From Calcarisporiella thermophila CBS 279.70 (Eukaryota > Calcarisporiellomycota): a stretch of 64,000 nucleotides of DNA. The notes beneath the pieces were generated by a model. It had not been told where the DNA came from. It saw nothing but the letters and a program-made list of their open reading frames with translations, and did no database searches. This document shows, piece after piece, positions 45,257 to 57,621 of this stretch (the stretch's first letter is position 1; every line of letters starts with the position of its first letter). The stretch spans positions 696,068 through 760,067 of the forward strand of contig NW_027192199.1 in the NCBI RefSeq assembly GCF_041956535.1. Direction: 5' to 3'. A program made the position numbers and the translations under genes.

Positions 45257-47889
45257 ATGACACAATTGATGCGTAGCCGCTCCCACATAACCTCCCGAAA
45301 TGTCGAGCTCGTTCTTTCCACCGACAATCTCTCTGGAAATTTGCCACCACTACGCTCCCCACTATTCTCCCTCTTCCAGACCTGCCGTGCATTACTAGAG
45401 CTTCTTCGCCGAGTGCCCAGCTTTGAGCCATTTATTGCCGCTGCGCCAATGTCTCCCGACCCCGTACAGACTCTTTGGCATATCTGCCGCGAGGGGCATC
45501 CCCTCATTCATCTGCTCAACACATGGCGCCCGCATCACGCTATGGACATTTCTGCACATCTTACCACCCGGCGGGAAAAAAACCAAAAAATATGTGTGTA
45601 CTATTTTCTGAGGGCACTGCGAGACTCCGCAGCTATACCAGAGGAGGAGCTCTTTAGGATTTCGGACGTCTTCTCGGACGACACTAGTGGATTTGTGAAG
45701 GTAAAAAATGCAATGATATGCGAACTCTCTTGGCCGAATGGTAACTGCAACTCTATTTCGACACATTGCGATATCTATTTAGGTAACAAGGGTAATATCA
45801 TCGCTTCTAAACTTAATGGAAGCTGATGGGCTGCTGCTAAAAAATGAAGCCGATGCCGTCTCAGTGAACAGCTCACAGCTGCACTGCGATACCCGGTCAA
45901 TGGCCATTGCCGAGTTTGTGGAAACGGAGCGGAAGTATGTCAACGACATGGAGTTCCTACAAGTAAACTTGATAGTCCCTCTCCGCCTAAAATCTCTTCC
46001 TCCTAGTTATTCACCCTGCCTCCATTCATTAGAATTATATGAATCTGCTCCAAGAAAATAGAATCGTCTCGGCGGACACAATACATAGCATCTTTGGAAA
46101 TCTGAACAAGCTGCTGGACTTTCAGCGTCGTTTTCTGGTCGCTTTGGAGACCAATGCAGAGCTTCCCACTCTTGAGCAGCGTTTCGGGCAAATCTTCATT
46201 CAACATAAAGACAACTTCCAAATATACGCGCCATTCTGCACCAATATCGGCGACGCGTGCGAAATCGTCCAAAAAGAGCTCGAAGCGCTCGGTAAGCTCT
46301 CCGGGGTGCTGGAGCCGAGGCAGATGTTGCCCGCTCTCCTAGTCCGGCCCGTGCAACGACTTGCACTTTATTCGATCATAATGGAGAATTTGGTCAAAAA
46401 CACCGATCGAGATCATCCTTTTTACGAGGAGCAGATCGAGGGACTTGGGGTTATTCGTCAAGTACTCGATGACATCAACGCAGAGAAGCGCCGCCTCGAA
46501 AACGCCGAACACTTGCGTCAGCTCCAAGAAAATAAAGTTTTCGCCTATACCACTAGAAATATGGGCGAGCTTCTCTTAACCGATACCTTTTGTATTCGAC
46601 TTGATGGGAGCATGAATAGAATGATGAGGCTCTGCTTATTTCGCCCTGGGGTCGTATTCATAAAAGAAAGTAAGGAGAGGGCAGGTTCGAAAGGGAAGAG
46701 AAGTGGGAAAGAATCGTTAGGCGCCACCCTTGCAAGACGGTGGACAAGCATAAGGCTAAAGGGAATTGTGGAAATAGGGGCCATTGAAAGCCTTTGCTGT
46801 AAAGGAGAATCAGGTGATTAAGCTTATTATTATCCTAACTTATCGCTGAGATGTCTTAAGGTTACGGTTGATTTAGGTGCTTATGAAATTCACGTATCCT
46901 ACAACAGCGGGCGCGACGCGTTTATTCTATGTAATATTATGAACGAGGAAAAGCTGCTTCTTTGGAAAAACACGATCTCCAAGCTAATAGAGGAGAGGAA
47001 AAAAGAGCAGTCTTCGCACAAGTCCGTCTCCATACAGGAGCTTATGTCCTCGCCCATAAACCCGCATTGCGGAGATGAGGATACCCAATCATTCATCAGT
47101 CGAGACGACGGGGAAGGGTGTGGGGAGGAAGAGGACGATCTATTTTTCGATGAAGAGGACAGGAACAGGGGGTCGGATGCGAAGCACGAATATCCCAACC
47201 TCTCCATGCCCCGACTTCCTCTACGGGACACGTATGCTTCCTCATCACGTATGTCTCGTATCCATCGTAGATCCTCGGAATCAGCATACCCATTGCATGT
47301 AGACTCCATGCATTCTATTTCACCCTCCTTAACCTCCACTGGTTCACCCGCCAACGGCACGAAGTCTGGATTCCTTACTGTGCTACGGGCGCGCTCCAAA
47401 AGCAGCCCTATTCCACAGCATCTTCCACGAATGACTCCTGCGTTATCTGAGCTTCAATTGGCCTTATCAGCCACTCCCCTGATCTCGACATGGAAAACCG
47501 GCTCCACGCACAGCATTCCAGCATCGGAATTCACAATTGCCCAGTCCTCTCCATCGACTTGGCACACTCGAATTCGCATCCGTCTTAACTATGGTGCTGA
47601 TGTTTATCAGCTCACTGTCCCTTTCGATGTATCCCTCTCGGATCTTCTTAATCGTCTTCGCACCAAAATTTATTTATGTGCCGAATTGCCCTTGGAGGAA
47701 GATAGGAAGCTTGTAGTTAGATATCGTGGCGAGAAAGGAGAGCTAATTAACTTAACAACAGATGAAGACGTAAAGAACGCGATTGACATGCATATCATGG
47801 AACCGAATGGAAGCACTGGCAAGCGCCGATCAACCGAGGAGGGGATACCGGCCGTGGTCCCCCTGGTATTGTTTGCAAGTTTGGAGTAG
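45257..47889 (+). CDS. CDC24: Cdc24-type Rho guanine-nucleotide exchange factor
   Basis: Cdc24 loads GTP onto Cdc42. Four exons (45257-45700, 45783-45962, 46033-46813, 46877-47889) give 805 residues. Order: N-terminal Cdc24 calponin-like region (about 20-150, with DPVQTLWHICREGHPLIHLLN and SDDTSGFVK); DH domain at about 180-370 (AIAEFVETERKYVNDMEFL, PALLVRPVQRLALYSIIMENL); PH domain at about 395-500; Ser-rich linker; and a C-terminal PB1 at about 710-795 with the acidic OPCA-type end (LINLTTDEDVKNAI). Yeast Cdc24 is 854 residues. The PB1 is the expected partner of the Bem1 PB1 encoded at 22825. A second in-frame ATG at 45269 is an alternative start. Confidence 0.94.
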
Positions 47890-48074
47890 TATTCTTTCAT
47901 ATCATGGTGACTCGCACTTCCTTTTGTTTTTGGCACTTTTTTATTTAAATCGTGTTGCATGAATTATACCTTCGAACAAGCGTGTGTATCCCTATTGTCA
48001 TTCTGTAGATATCACTACTTCAATATGACTTCTCATTCATTATTCTAATTTTCTCAAAGCTTCGAAAAAAGAAA

Positions 48075-51000
48075 ATGCAGTCACACCGAGTGGCAAAAGC
48101 AATATATCTAACATCCACTTTTGTTTTTCGCTCCTCTACAGTTTGGGTAAACATCATGCCGTTGCTAGTCCGCAGTTTTCTCTATTTACGCCGGAATGCT
48201 ATCCCCATTTTACATCACGCCAAAAATTTGCGAGCTCCGTACTCGCGTTTCACTGTAGCACGTTTTTCGCGTCCTAGCACAGCATCCTTACCACTCTATC
48301 CATTGACTAGAGTCTCCCTTCCAACTTCAGTGAAACTCTTACGTAGCCAAGTGCGCCTGTACAATGGAAATGGAATGCCCGGAGGATTTCAGCTGAATCC
48401 TAGCCCTCCCAAGAAAGGCGAATCGCTGCAACAGTTTGGTATTGATCTGACCGATCTCGCATCGAAGGGAAAACTGGATCCAGTCATTGGGCGAGAGGAA
48501 GGTAAAAGAGCTGATATACAAGCTTTTGAATCCAATATCTAATGTTTACGAGTACATTCTTTTTACCATGCAGAAATTCGAAGAGCTATACAAGGTAATT
48601 TTACAAATTGTGCCTTGGAATAACCTAAAATATCTTGACACTTTTCGTTTTATCTATCTTTTACTCTTTAGTGTAAGAATCACATTTACTGCCTCTATGA
48701 GTGTCTCATATGATAATATGTTTATTGTGCATAAGATTATCGAGGAGAACGAAGAACAACCCAGTGCTTATTGGAGAAGCAGGGTATGGGCTTTAAAAAA
48801 ATACTTGTTAGTTAGGAATATGCTCGGCCAATTAATTCTTACCCAAAAGGGTTGGCAAAACTGCAATCATAGAAGGGCTGGCACAGCGAATTGTGAATGG
48901 GGAGGTGCCGGAGTCTATCAAGAATAAAAAAGTGATTTCCTTGGATCTTGGTGCACTCGTCGCTGGTGCCAAATTTCGGTAGGAATGTTGCCACAGCGTT
49001 GTCGCCCAACACTTTGTATATATGTCACGTCCTCATTATATTGTTTAGGGGGGAGTTTGAAGATAGACTTAAAGCGGTGCTGCGAGATGTCCAGGATGCC
49101 GAAGGAAGTGTTGTTTTGTTCATAGATGAGATTCACATGTTACTAGGTAACTAAATTACCTATAACCAAACTTTTGAGTTGACTAATTGTTGGTATAGGT
49201 CTTGGAAAGGCGGAGGGAGCCATGGATGCTGGTAACTTGCTTAAACCTGCATTAGCTCGAGGTCTACGTTGCTGTGGTGCCACCACAATTGATGAGTACA
49301 GAAAGGTAAATCGATTTTTATTTTACCAGGTCACCTCAGCGCTTCAATAACTTTTTTATATCTTAACAGTATATTGAAAAAGATCCAGCTTTGGCTCGGC
49401 GATTTCAATCGGTGCTAGTTAGCGAGCCTACGGTAATTTAGGGCACTGGTTAGTATGTCTTGTATAAACTGGCTTAACCTATAATTCTCTAGGTTGAGGA
49501 TACCATCTCAATTTTGAGAGGACTAAAAGAACGATATGAAGTCCATCATGGTGTGCAAATCGAAGACCGCGCTCTGGTGGTCGCAGCGCAGTATGCGCAT
49601 CGATATTTGGACCGTTTCCTTCCTGATAAAGTGTGTAAATGGTGTAGGATGAGTTCTCTCTTGAGAATTAATGTTCTCCGCTTTTTCGATGCCACCAGGC
49701 CATCGATCTTGTAGATGAAGCTTGCTCTAAGTTGCGCCTGCAACAAGAATCCAAACCGGAAGTGATCGAGAACTTGGATAGGGCTATTATCACTATGCAG
49801 ATTGAGCTGGAAAGTTTGAAAAAAGTGCTCTTTGTTTTCTTAAATAGTACCCTTTTCTTTGCGGATATTAACCTAATGTAATCAAGGAAACGGATCTTTT
49901 ATCAAGGGATCGGCGTGAAAAACTGTTGAAGGATTTGGAGGAAAAAAAGGCAGAGTGCGATCGTTTGACAAGTATCTGGCTTGAAGAAAGGTAGGAAAGT
50001 TTTGCCATTCCCATCTTACTGTATAGATTGCTTATAGCCTCTACTCCAATTTCTTCTAGAAAAAAGCTGGATGAGATTAAGCAAATCAAAACACAATTGG
50101 AACAAGCTAGAGTTGATTTAGAGAATGGTTAGGGACATTCTAACTTGTTCATTTTTTTTTTTCCGCTCCGAAGCATTGTCATTTTACTGACTCGGTTGTT
50201 TGAAAAATATTAGCGCAGCGACAAGGCAATTTTACCAGAGCTAGCGAACTTCGTTACGGGATAATTCCTTCACTTGAAAAGAAGCTTCCAAAAGAAAGGT
50301 TAATAGAATTTCTATAAAATATCCTTCATTATGTCTAATTCGGCTCGAATATAGTGGTGAGGAGGCAAGTGAGGGCCAGGAATCGCTTCTTCACGAACGT
50401 GTTACCTCCGATGATATCGCACGCGTCATTGCGGCTAAGACGGGCATTCCAGTGCAGAATCTACTTCGTGGGGAACGCGAAAAACTGCTCCACATGGAAG
50501 AGGCCCTTTCACAGCAGGTGATCGGCCAGGATGAGGCGATCCGTTCAGTATGCGACGCAGTTCGTCTTTCTCGTGCAGGGCTCACTGACAGTCGACGACC
50601 AATCGCATCTTTCATGTTTTTGGGCGGAACTGGGACAGGTATTCATGAGAGTTTTCAATTTTTTGGGCTTGGGATCAATTTCAATTCATCTTCATTAATA
50701 TTCACCCTACCGAAAGGAAAAACGGAATTGTCTAAGGCGATTGCACGCTTTTTATTTAACTCGGAATCAGCCATTATTCGAGTCGATATGTCCGAGTACA
50801 TGGAAAAGTTTAGCGTTAGCAGATTGATTGGTGCACCTCCAGGCTATGTGAGTGATAGCTTAAGCTATTCTTGGACCGATTTAGTACTAACTCGTTATCC
50901 TTATTCTTATTAGATAGGATTTGAAGAGGGTATACTCTACGAACAGAATCCTTTTGACGCTGTGTTGATCTTGATGGATTAATGATAAAATGAATATAAT

Positions 51001-51997
51001 TTTATAGGCGGCGAGCTTACCGAGGCGGTCCGTAGATCGCCATACTCCGTTATCTTGTTTGATGAATACGAAAAAGCACACAAAGATGGTATTTACCTAT
51101 TTTTTTTTTTTTTTCAAAAACCTCGTTTTGCTCCAATCCTATTTATGTTTCACTCTGATATAGTGAGCAATCTCCTTCTTCAAATCCTTGACGATGGCTT
51201 TTGCACTGACTCAAAGGGGCGTAAAGTGGATTTCAGAAACACTATCATAGTGCGTTAATTTTTTTTTTTTTTACTATTTCTAATCATAATCGCATAACTT
51301 TTCATTTGCAGATTATGACCTCTAACTTGGGTGCAGACCTATTGACGATGGAGACCGGTGAAATGATAAGTGAGCGAACCAAAAAAGCCGTATTCGATGT
51401 TGTTCGGCGAACTTTCCCGCCAGAATTTATCAACCGCATCGACGAAATGGTAACAAGCTTTTATTTTTTTTTTATTTAAAAAAAACTACAAGAGTTAGCG
51501 TACATGACGATTAATGTCTAAATAACCATGACCTCTTCTTATTTTATAGATCGTCTTCAATCGTCTCTCCCACCAGGTTTTGCGTCAAATAGTGGACGTA
51601 CGACTCAAAGAAGTTCAAGAGCGCGTTGCTGATCGTCGAATCACCATCGATTTGGATGAGGATGCCAGAGCCTGGTTGTCGGAAAAAGGCTACGATCCCA
51701 TCTATGGTTCGTATAATTTAATATCTTCTCTTCTGGTTATTTCTAACTTGCTTCATCCATTCTCACTGCGTATGCCACGTCTTGTTAGGTGCGCGTCCGC
51801 TCAATCGATTGATCCAGAAAAAGCTGCTCAATCCGCTTGCGCGTTTGTTGATTGATGGGGGTGTGCGTGCTGGTGAAATAGTGCAAGTCAGAACTAAGAA
51901 TGACGATTTAGTAGTCAAGCGCAACCATGAGCCTGGAGAGTATGGTGGTGACACAAAGCCTGCACCACTAGTGGAGGATAAAGAAGGGGATATATAG
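48075..51997 (+). CDS. HSP78: Mitochondrial disaggregase Hsp78 (ClpB)
   Basis: Twenty-one exons, starting 48075-48501, 48574-48594, 48672 (one nucleotide), 48736-48783 and 48850-48978. Sixteen more follow, ending at 51789-51997. Together they give about 838 residues (yeast Hsp78 811). A basic, hydroxylated N-terminus fits a mitochondrial presequence; ATG 48156 is an alternative start. As in Hsp78, the ClpB N-domain is absent. AAA-1 has Walker A GEAGVGKT and Walker B VVLFIDE; a coiled-coil middle domain follows. AAA-2 has GGTGTGKT, the pore loop GYIGFEEGG, VILFDE and TIIIMTSNLG. The C-terminal D2-small domain has [10 protein letters not shown]. It resolves aggregates in the matrix with Hsp70. 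Two further tiny exons are 48574-48594 (21 nt) and 50914-50929 (16 nt). Confidence 0.93.
48672..48672 (+). other. Candidate single-nucleotide exon of HSP78
   Basis: The exon ending at 48594 leaves one base (G) after RRAIQ. The next large exon starts at 48736 and needs two bases before LSRRTKNN. Between them the sequence TTTAG-T-GTAAGA provides a 3' splice site, one T and a 5' splice site. G+T+A gives Val, so the protein reads [12 protein letters not shown], the ClpB consensus. The flanking introns would be 77 nt (48595-48671) and 63 nt (48673-48735). Confidence 0.7.
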
Positions 51998-52194
51998 AGG
52001 AGGAATGAAAATACAGCCCAATTGATCATGGAGTGCTGCATGTTTTCTTTATTATTTCTGGGAAAAATACAAGATAGGAAAAATCGGCAGCTGATTGTAC
52101 CAATATTAATACAACTCTTTGCTTCTAATAATGACAAGTAGTCAAAAAAAAAAAAGTAAGGCCACAAAAAGTATCATACGGGGGTATCCACAAT

Positions 52195-53868
52195 TTAATC
52201 ACTGTCGCTCCATGTGTCCTTCTGAGCCTAACAAAAGAATGGGGTTAAAATTGGATGAGAAGGTCCAATTCAATGTAAGCGCTTGAATAGCAAACCTCTT
52301 GGATCTTTTTCTCTCTTTCATCCTCGGGGAAGAAGGGTGCCCATACCAAAACCTCGTTGTCGGTTCCGCCAGTATAGAGCTCCAGTTTCCCCGGTCTCCA
52401 GGCGATGGAGGTCACACGACCGTATGACCCTCGTAAACGTTTCACAAGTCTACCATCATAAAGTTCAAAAACAAGAATCTGCCTATCATCCGACGGCTGA
52501 AACACAAGAGGACGACGGCATGCCTCGGGAGGTGAGATACACGGAAGCAGTACATGAGGGTATTTGTTTCGGATGTGTGGACCATAGTTGACGAGGGTAT
52601 TACGAGCCCCGCTAGAAAGATCCCACAGACGCAGCTTCTCGTCTAGACCAAGCGAAAGGAGGTGATAGCCGTCAGGAGTAAACGCTAGCCCATTCACAAT
52701 TCCATTGTGGGCAGTGTTTGTGGGAGAGAGGGGTTCTTGACCTGAGAAAAGCAGAACCCACGTAGAGTGGATCAATATACGCGTATTGAGAATAGACATA
52801 CAATATAAACTATGTAAGGTTGGATTAAGCACCTGTATTGTGTTGATCCAGGGATATTAGGCAGGGGGAGGCGCGGCGAATATCCCAGAATCTTATTGTG
52901 CGGTCGCTAGCTCCGGATGCTAATAAATATTCATCTGTGGGAGACCAACGCACAGTCATTACCGTTCCATGATGACCTATGTTTACGATGATAAGTATAA
53001 AACAATTACAGCAAGTAAAAAGTGAAAACTTACCTGGGAGTGTATGAGTAAAGGCACCTGTTCGTAAATCACACAGTCTAATTCTGGGATCAGAGGTCGC
53101 GCCTTTCAAAATAGCGGTAGAGCAATAAATACATGTCAGCTACCATGTAGTCGACTCAAAAAAGTTCTATAGCTGGACGATGCTTACTTGCTACCAGGCA
53201 GTGCTCAGCTATCGGCGAAATTGCGTGAGAGTAGACTTTGGCTTCTAGATCAAATATACACGCTTCCTAAATTAAAAGCTTTCAAGTTTCAAGTGGGATC
53301 GTCTGATGGGTAGAAAATATACACGACAACACCTTCATTAGATTAGTATCCCATATTTTTATTGTATGATCAAAGGAGGATGTGATAAATAATCCTGTGT
53401 CGAATGGGTACCATGACACTCCAGACACACCATAACGATGACCATAATTTCTAATAACAAGTAATTTAGAGTCAATCTAGTGCGCCAAATGTAGAACCTA
53501 GACAAGATCAATTCTTTGCTTACCTAGGGATTTTAGATATTGCAGATATACGTATACGATTCTGATTCAGCGGTTCTTCTAGATCGTATAAGCAAATAGA
53601 AGAATCAGCTCCTCCAGATAAAAGGCTAATAATTAGAAGAAGTGTGATCAATAACTCGTTTTCTCCTGGTGAATGTCAGAATAGAGCATTCATACTATCT
53701 TCCTTCGACATTTTCAATTTCTAAACAGCTAACCGTACCATGGTGTTCCCTCGCTACGTCTTTATTTGGACACAATTCAATAGCTAAAGTGCGCCTTGTT
53801 AACTCAGCATTCTTCAATATATTTGGATGATCGGTGCCTAGCTCTCTTGCCAGCAGAAAATGGTTCAT
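52195..53868 (-). CDS. ERCC8: CSA/ERCC8-like WD40 protein (transcription-coupled repair)
   Basis: CSA is the substrate receptor of a DDB1-Cul4 ubiquitin ligase in transcription-coupled nucleotide-excision repair. Eight exons (53868-53696, 53625-53524, 53450-53333, 53266-53188, 53102-53034, 52976-52833, 52741-52296, 52227-52195) join to 387 residues (human 396). Points of close match are the N-terminal MNHFLLARELG with [56 protein letters not shown]-like text, VYSHAISPIAEHCLVA, ASGASDRTIRFWDIRRAS, TAHNGIVNGLAFTPDG and ENTLVNYG-like RNTLVNYG. The WDIRRAS segment is the DDB1-binding WDxR type. The acidic end DTWSDSD matches the CSA tail. Confidence 0.93.
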
Positions 53869-54029
53869 TCTCTGGCATTCTCTAAAAAGAGAAAACGAAA
53901 TTCTTTCAATTCAGTTCGAATTAAACGGTCACGATAACTCAGTTTAGTAAAATGCAAAATCTCAGCTCTACCAACCCTGTTTTTTTTGGGTTGAATTCGA
54001 ATCGATTTTACTGAGACCGTTTCTCCGTC
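53869..54029. promoter_or_regulatory. Short divergent promoter region CSA/SEC5
   Basis: Only 161 bp separate the two start codons, so a shared or back-to-back promoter is inferred. No specific site recognised. Confidence 0.4.
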
Positions 54030-57000
54030 ATGTCACAACCAGCAGAGAAGGAGGTGGCGAGAAGCTCAAGAAACAGAGCATCTCGGTCAAATACCAATCA
54101 CCGTAAGACTTTCTAGATTAGATGATCGATTAGAAGTTCTCCATCCACTAATTACTACTCTTTTGCAGGCACATCCATCATAATGAACAATAAAGCATTT
54201 GACCCTAGAAAATACGTTGCAGAAATGCATAAAGACACTTCATACAATGATCTCGTCGCCGAATTGGAGAGGATGCGGACATCCATCGATCAAAGAGCGG
54301 AAGCACTTAAATCTTTGGTACATTCTAATTTTGACCGCTTCGTGAATGCGAAAAACACGCTCGACAATGTGCACGAGGCGATGAAAAAAAAAGGGTTGAG
54401 GTCAGAAGAAGAATTCGCTACTAGAAATGCAAGCAGGGCGCTCGAAGGTATTCATTTCAATATTTTATTTGGTCCTCAATATGAACTCGAGAAACTAAAA
54501 CACTGTCTACACTTGTATTACTGAAGAGGCTTCTGTCCGAGCATCGCAAGTGTATGGCCCATTGTTGGAGCGGAGGGCTAAAGCTGAAAAGATCAGAGGG
54601 ACATTAAATGTCCTAGAGAAGTACAAATTTTTCTTCAGCTTACCAAGCACTTTACAAGGGCACACCAAGCAGGTTCGTAAACTATGAGTAATGCTATTTC
54701 TTTGAATCCTTAGTTGATTCTTCCCCTTGTCTCGTCTCAACTAGAGGAAATATGATGCCGTTGTTCGTGACTACAAGAAAGGGAAATTTCTCTACCAATC
54801 GTCAACAGAGAATGACGCAGAATCTGAAGTTGCCACTGCAGCAGGCGCCAAAGGCAATGTGGTTTTCACCGAACAAAATCGCAAAGTGTTCGAGAAAATT
54901 TGGTCGGAAGTCGACAGTATCATAGTCGATTTACGCGCGACTCTATTCAGACAGCTATCAGAGTTTTGGCGGCCAATGGATGACCAGGAGAAGACGATCA
55001 AGTAGCCTTCAATTGTTTTTGATTAGACGATTCAAGCTTGCTCACTCATATGTCACCTCACTTATAGTATCCTAGTTGAGTTAGATTCTCAGACAGATCC
55101 AGTGTGGTTTTATCTTGATAGCCAATACAAGTGGATTGTGGGATCGTTAAACGAGGCTTATGACGAAGAAATGGAAAAGATACAAGGTAATTATTTTTTA
55201 TACTTGGTTTCATTCCGGGAATCTAACAAATTATATTATACCGCATTCAGCCCTTCGCAACTCGATGTCAAGTCTACAAGATATAAACCGGTACCGTGCT
55301 CTCGCTCTTAAACGTGCTATACTCGCCTCCAATACTAAAAATTTTGAGGCTTCACTTTGTGAGTATTCTACAATAAGTTCGGCTATTTATGGCTTGGTGC
55401 TCATACAATAGTTACTGCTTCTATTTTTTTCAGCCAAAGAGCTTGATGTAGAAATATGGCAAGCAATGCTTAATCTCGTAAAAACGCTCTCAGATATGCT
55501 GTTGCGTAGCTTGCCCGATTTCTGGAAGCTCTGTAAATCGTTCATTGAGGGAAAATTTCAAAACAAGGTACTATGGTATAGCTTTTTTAACTAGTTAACT
55601 CGCAAATAAAATCAACCCTGGAAGCTTTGACCTCCTGTATAGACGTCAGCCACCTTGACCAGTACACGACGTAGACGCCAAGGCATGGATTTGCATAAAG
55701 TGGAGCAGTGTCAACAAATGGCCCGCGAAGTAGTGGATATCTATGCTTCTCTCATAACCAAACTCTTTGCAGAATCTCCTGAAAACATGCAGAACGCAAA
55801 CCCTACGCATAAGGCAAATCCGTCCGATACCGATCAAGCGGATGCGGATAGCATCCCTCCTCCTTCATTTCTACCACCGAATACCGCCTCAGTATCCACA
55901 TGCTATTTCCTTACTCGCATTATTGTAGAACTTGCAAGTTGTGTAAATGACATTAATTCAATTAACATGGCGGGCGAAGCCTTTTCTGGACTTTCGAAAT
56001 TGATGGGGGAGACTCGGAAACGGTTCGTTGATGCTATGTGTTACACCTGGAATCGAGGTAAAAAAAAGCCCTTGCATTATATTTCCGGTGCTATGCTCTC
56101 TTAATTTATTTTGCTCATCAGACGCAAAGACGTTCTATATGCTCGAAAATTGGACACTTGACCATGAGTACAAAGAAATTACCGCTTTTACCCGCTTATT
56201 TTTCCTCTTTCAAAAAAATTGCTCCCGAAATGCCTTCAAGATCGCGAGCCTACGAGAGGTTGGCGGAGGTGAGGACGATAAAGAGGTATGCCATTCGTGT
56301 CTGATGATTATATGGCACTGACTCATTACCTTAATTCTACCCAATATAGCAAAAACTTCAACTCTCACCTGTGTTTGTTGAGAAAATTCGTGGAGCATTC
56401 CTTGATTCTTTGTATGCCTATCTTGATGGACTTGTGCACCTTGCTTTCTCCGACTACGTGTCGATCGAGCCAGAAGACGACGAAATCATTGCTAAACGAG
56501 GCAAATTGGACGTGCATTCCATGGTGAGTGGTTGACTTCAAACTACCAACTGAATCAGCTAGCAACTATATTAACATTGGATCAGGACTGTCGGATCTTA
56601 ATTACAATCAGCAATCTAACGCATTTAAAATCTAACATTGTACCAAAACTCATCTCTATGTTTGAGGCTGCATATCAGTGCAAATTAACAGAGGAGACAA
56701 AGGCAAGCATTATTGATGCTCGTTTTTTGTTCTTTTTTACATAAACAATTTATATATTTATAGACCATAATGGGTGTGCTCAAACAACTTGACAACATTC
56801 TCTTTGAAGATTTTGTCAAGCGAAAGAATGAGGTAGTGAGCGAGATTGTCCGCAACGGCATCCTTAATGGAGGAATCGATTGGTATACTATTTCGAAGCC
56901 TACTGAAGTGCACTCATTTGTTTACGAGGCACTACTTTCTCTGGTGCTCGTACACGCGCAAGTAAACGATATCGCTCCTCCACTTGTCCACCGCTCCTTG

Positions 57001-57330
57001 TCAGCGATATTAGATACCCTAGTGCAGGACTGCCTTGATTGTTTCCAAAAAGTGCCGCGGTTTGGTATGGGTGGAATGCTTCAAGCAACGCTAGAGGTGG
57101 AATTTATGCATCAGACGCTCGGACAGTATGTGACGCCGAATGCCGCCAATACACTACAGCAGGTGTACACAGTAATTGAAAAGGCCTATGAACCACCTGC
57201 CGACAACGATGGGAGTAAAAATCGATCGAGCGCCATCTTACAGACCGAGTTAAGTTCGGTGAAAAAGGTGCTAACCGAGGCGAAAAAATCAACTGCCCTT
57301 CAGTACTCTTGCTTTAAAAAACGCACCTAA
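54030..57330 (+). CDS. SEC5: Exocyst complex subunit Sec5
   Basis: Sec5 is part of the exocyst, which tethers secretory vesicles at growth sites. Twelve exons (54030-54102, 54169-54447, 54527-54672, 54745-55001, 55068-55186, 55251-55358, 55434-55567, 55643-56057, 56122-56285, 56350-56523, 56586-56702, 56764-57330) join to 850 residues, close to yeast (971) and animal (924) forms. The family core starts with FDPRKYVAEMHKDTSYNDLV and SLVHSNFDRFVNAKNTLDNV, then LEKYKFFFSLPSTL and DPVWFYLDSQYKWI. The C-terminal half is helical throughout, as expected of a CATCHR-fold rod. The animal N-terminal IPT/Ral-binding domain is absent, as in fungi. The last intron uses a GC donor (AAG-GCAAGC). Confidence 0.93.
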
Positions 57331-57621
57331 ATTTAAAATTTTTTCGACTTTATTTTTGGGTAATCACCAATTTGTATATTATATAGAAATCGTTAATTTT
57401 TTACGTCTTTTTTTCTCGCGTCTGTATAAAATATCTTCTGGTATCATATATAACGTTATTTTTCGATTACCAGTGTTGTCAAAGTAGGACGGTATTGTAA
57501 TGCATTTGTACAATGGGTAAAATAGTTCCTATGCACTCGGAAGGAATTCTATATTCCATACGCCTTGTATCTCTAGAAGTAAAGCTAAAGCATTAAGTGC
57601 AATTTATTATACAAAATATTT

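Noticed and set aside
48595-48735. HSP78 as a frameshifted pseudogene
   Set aside because: All other exons join in frame with conserved catalytic motifs, and the missing base is exactly supplied between canonical splice sites. A microexon is the simpler reading, though resequencing is needed.
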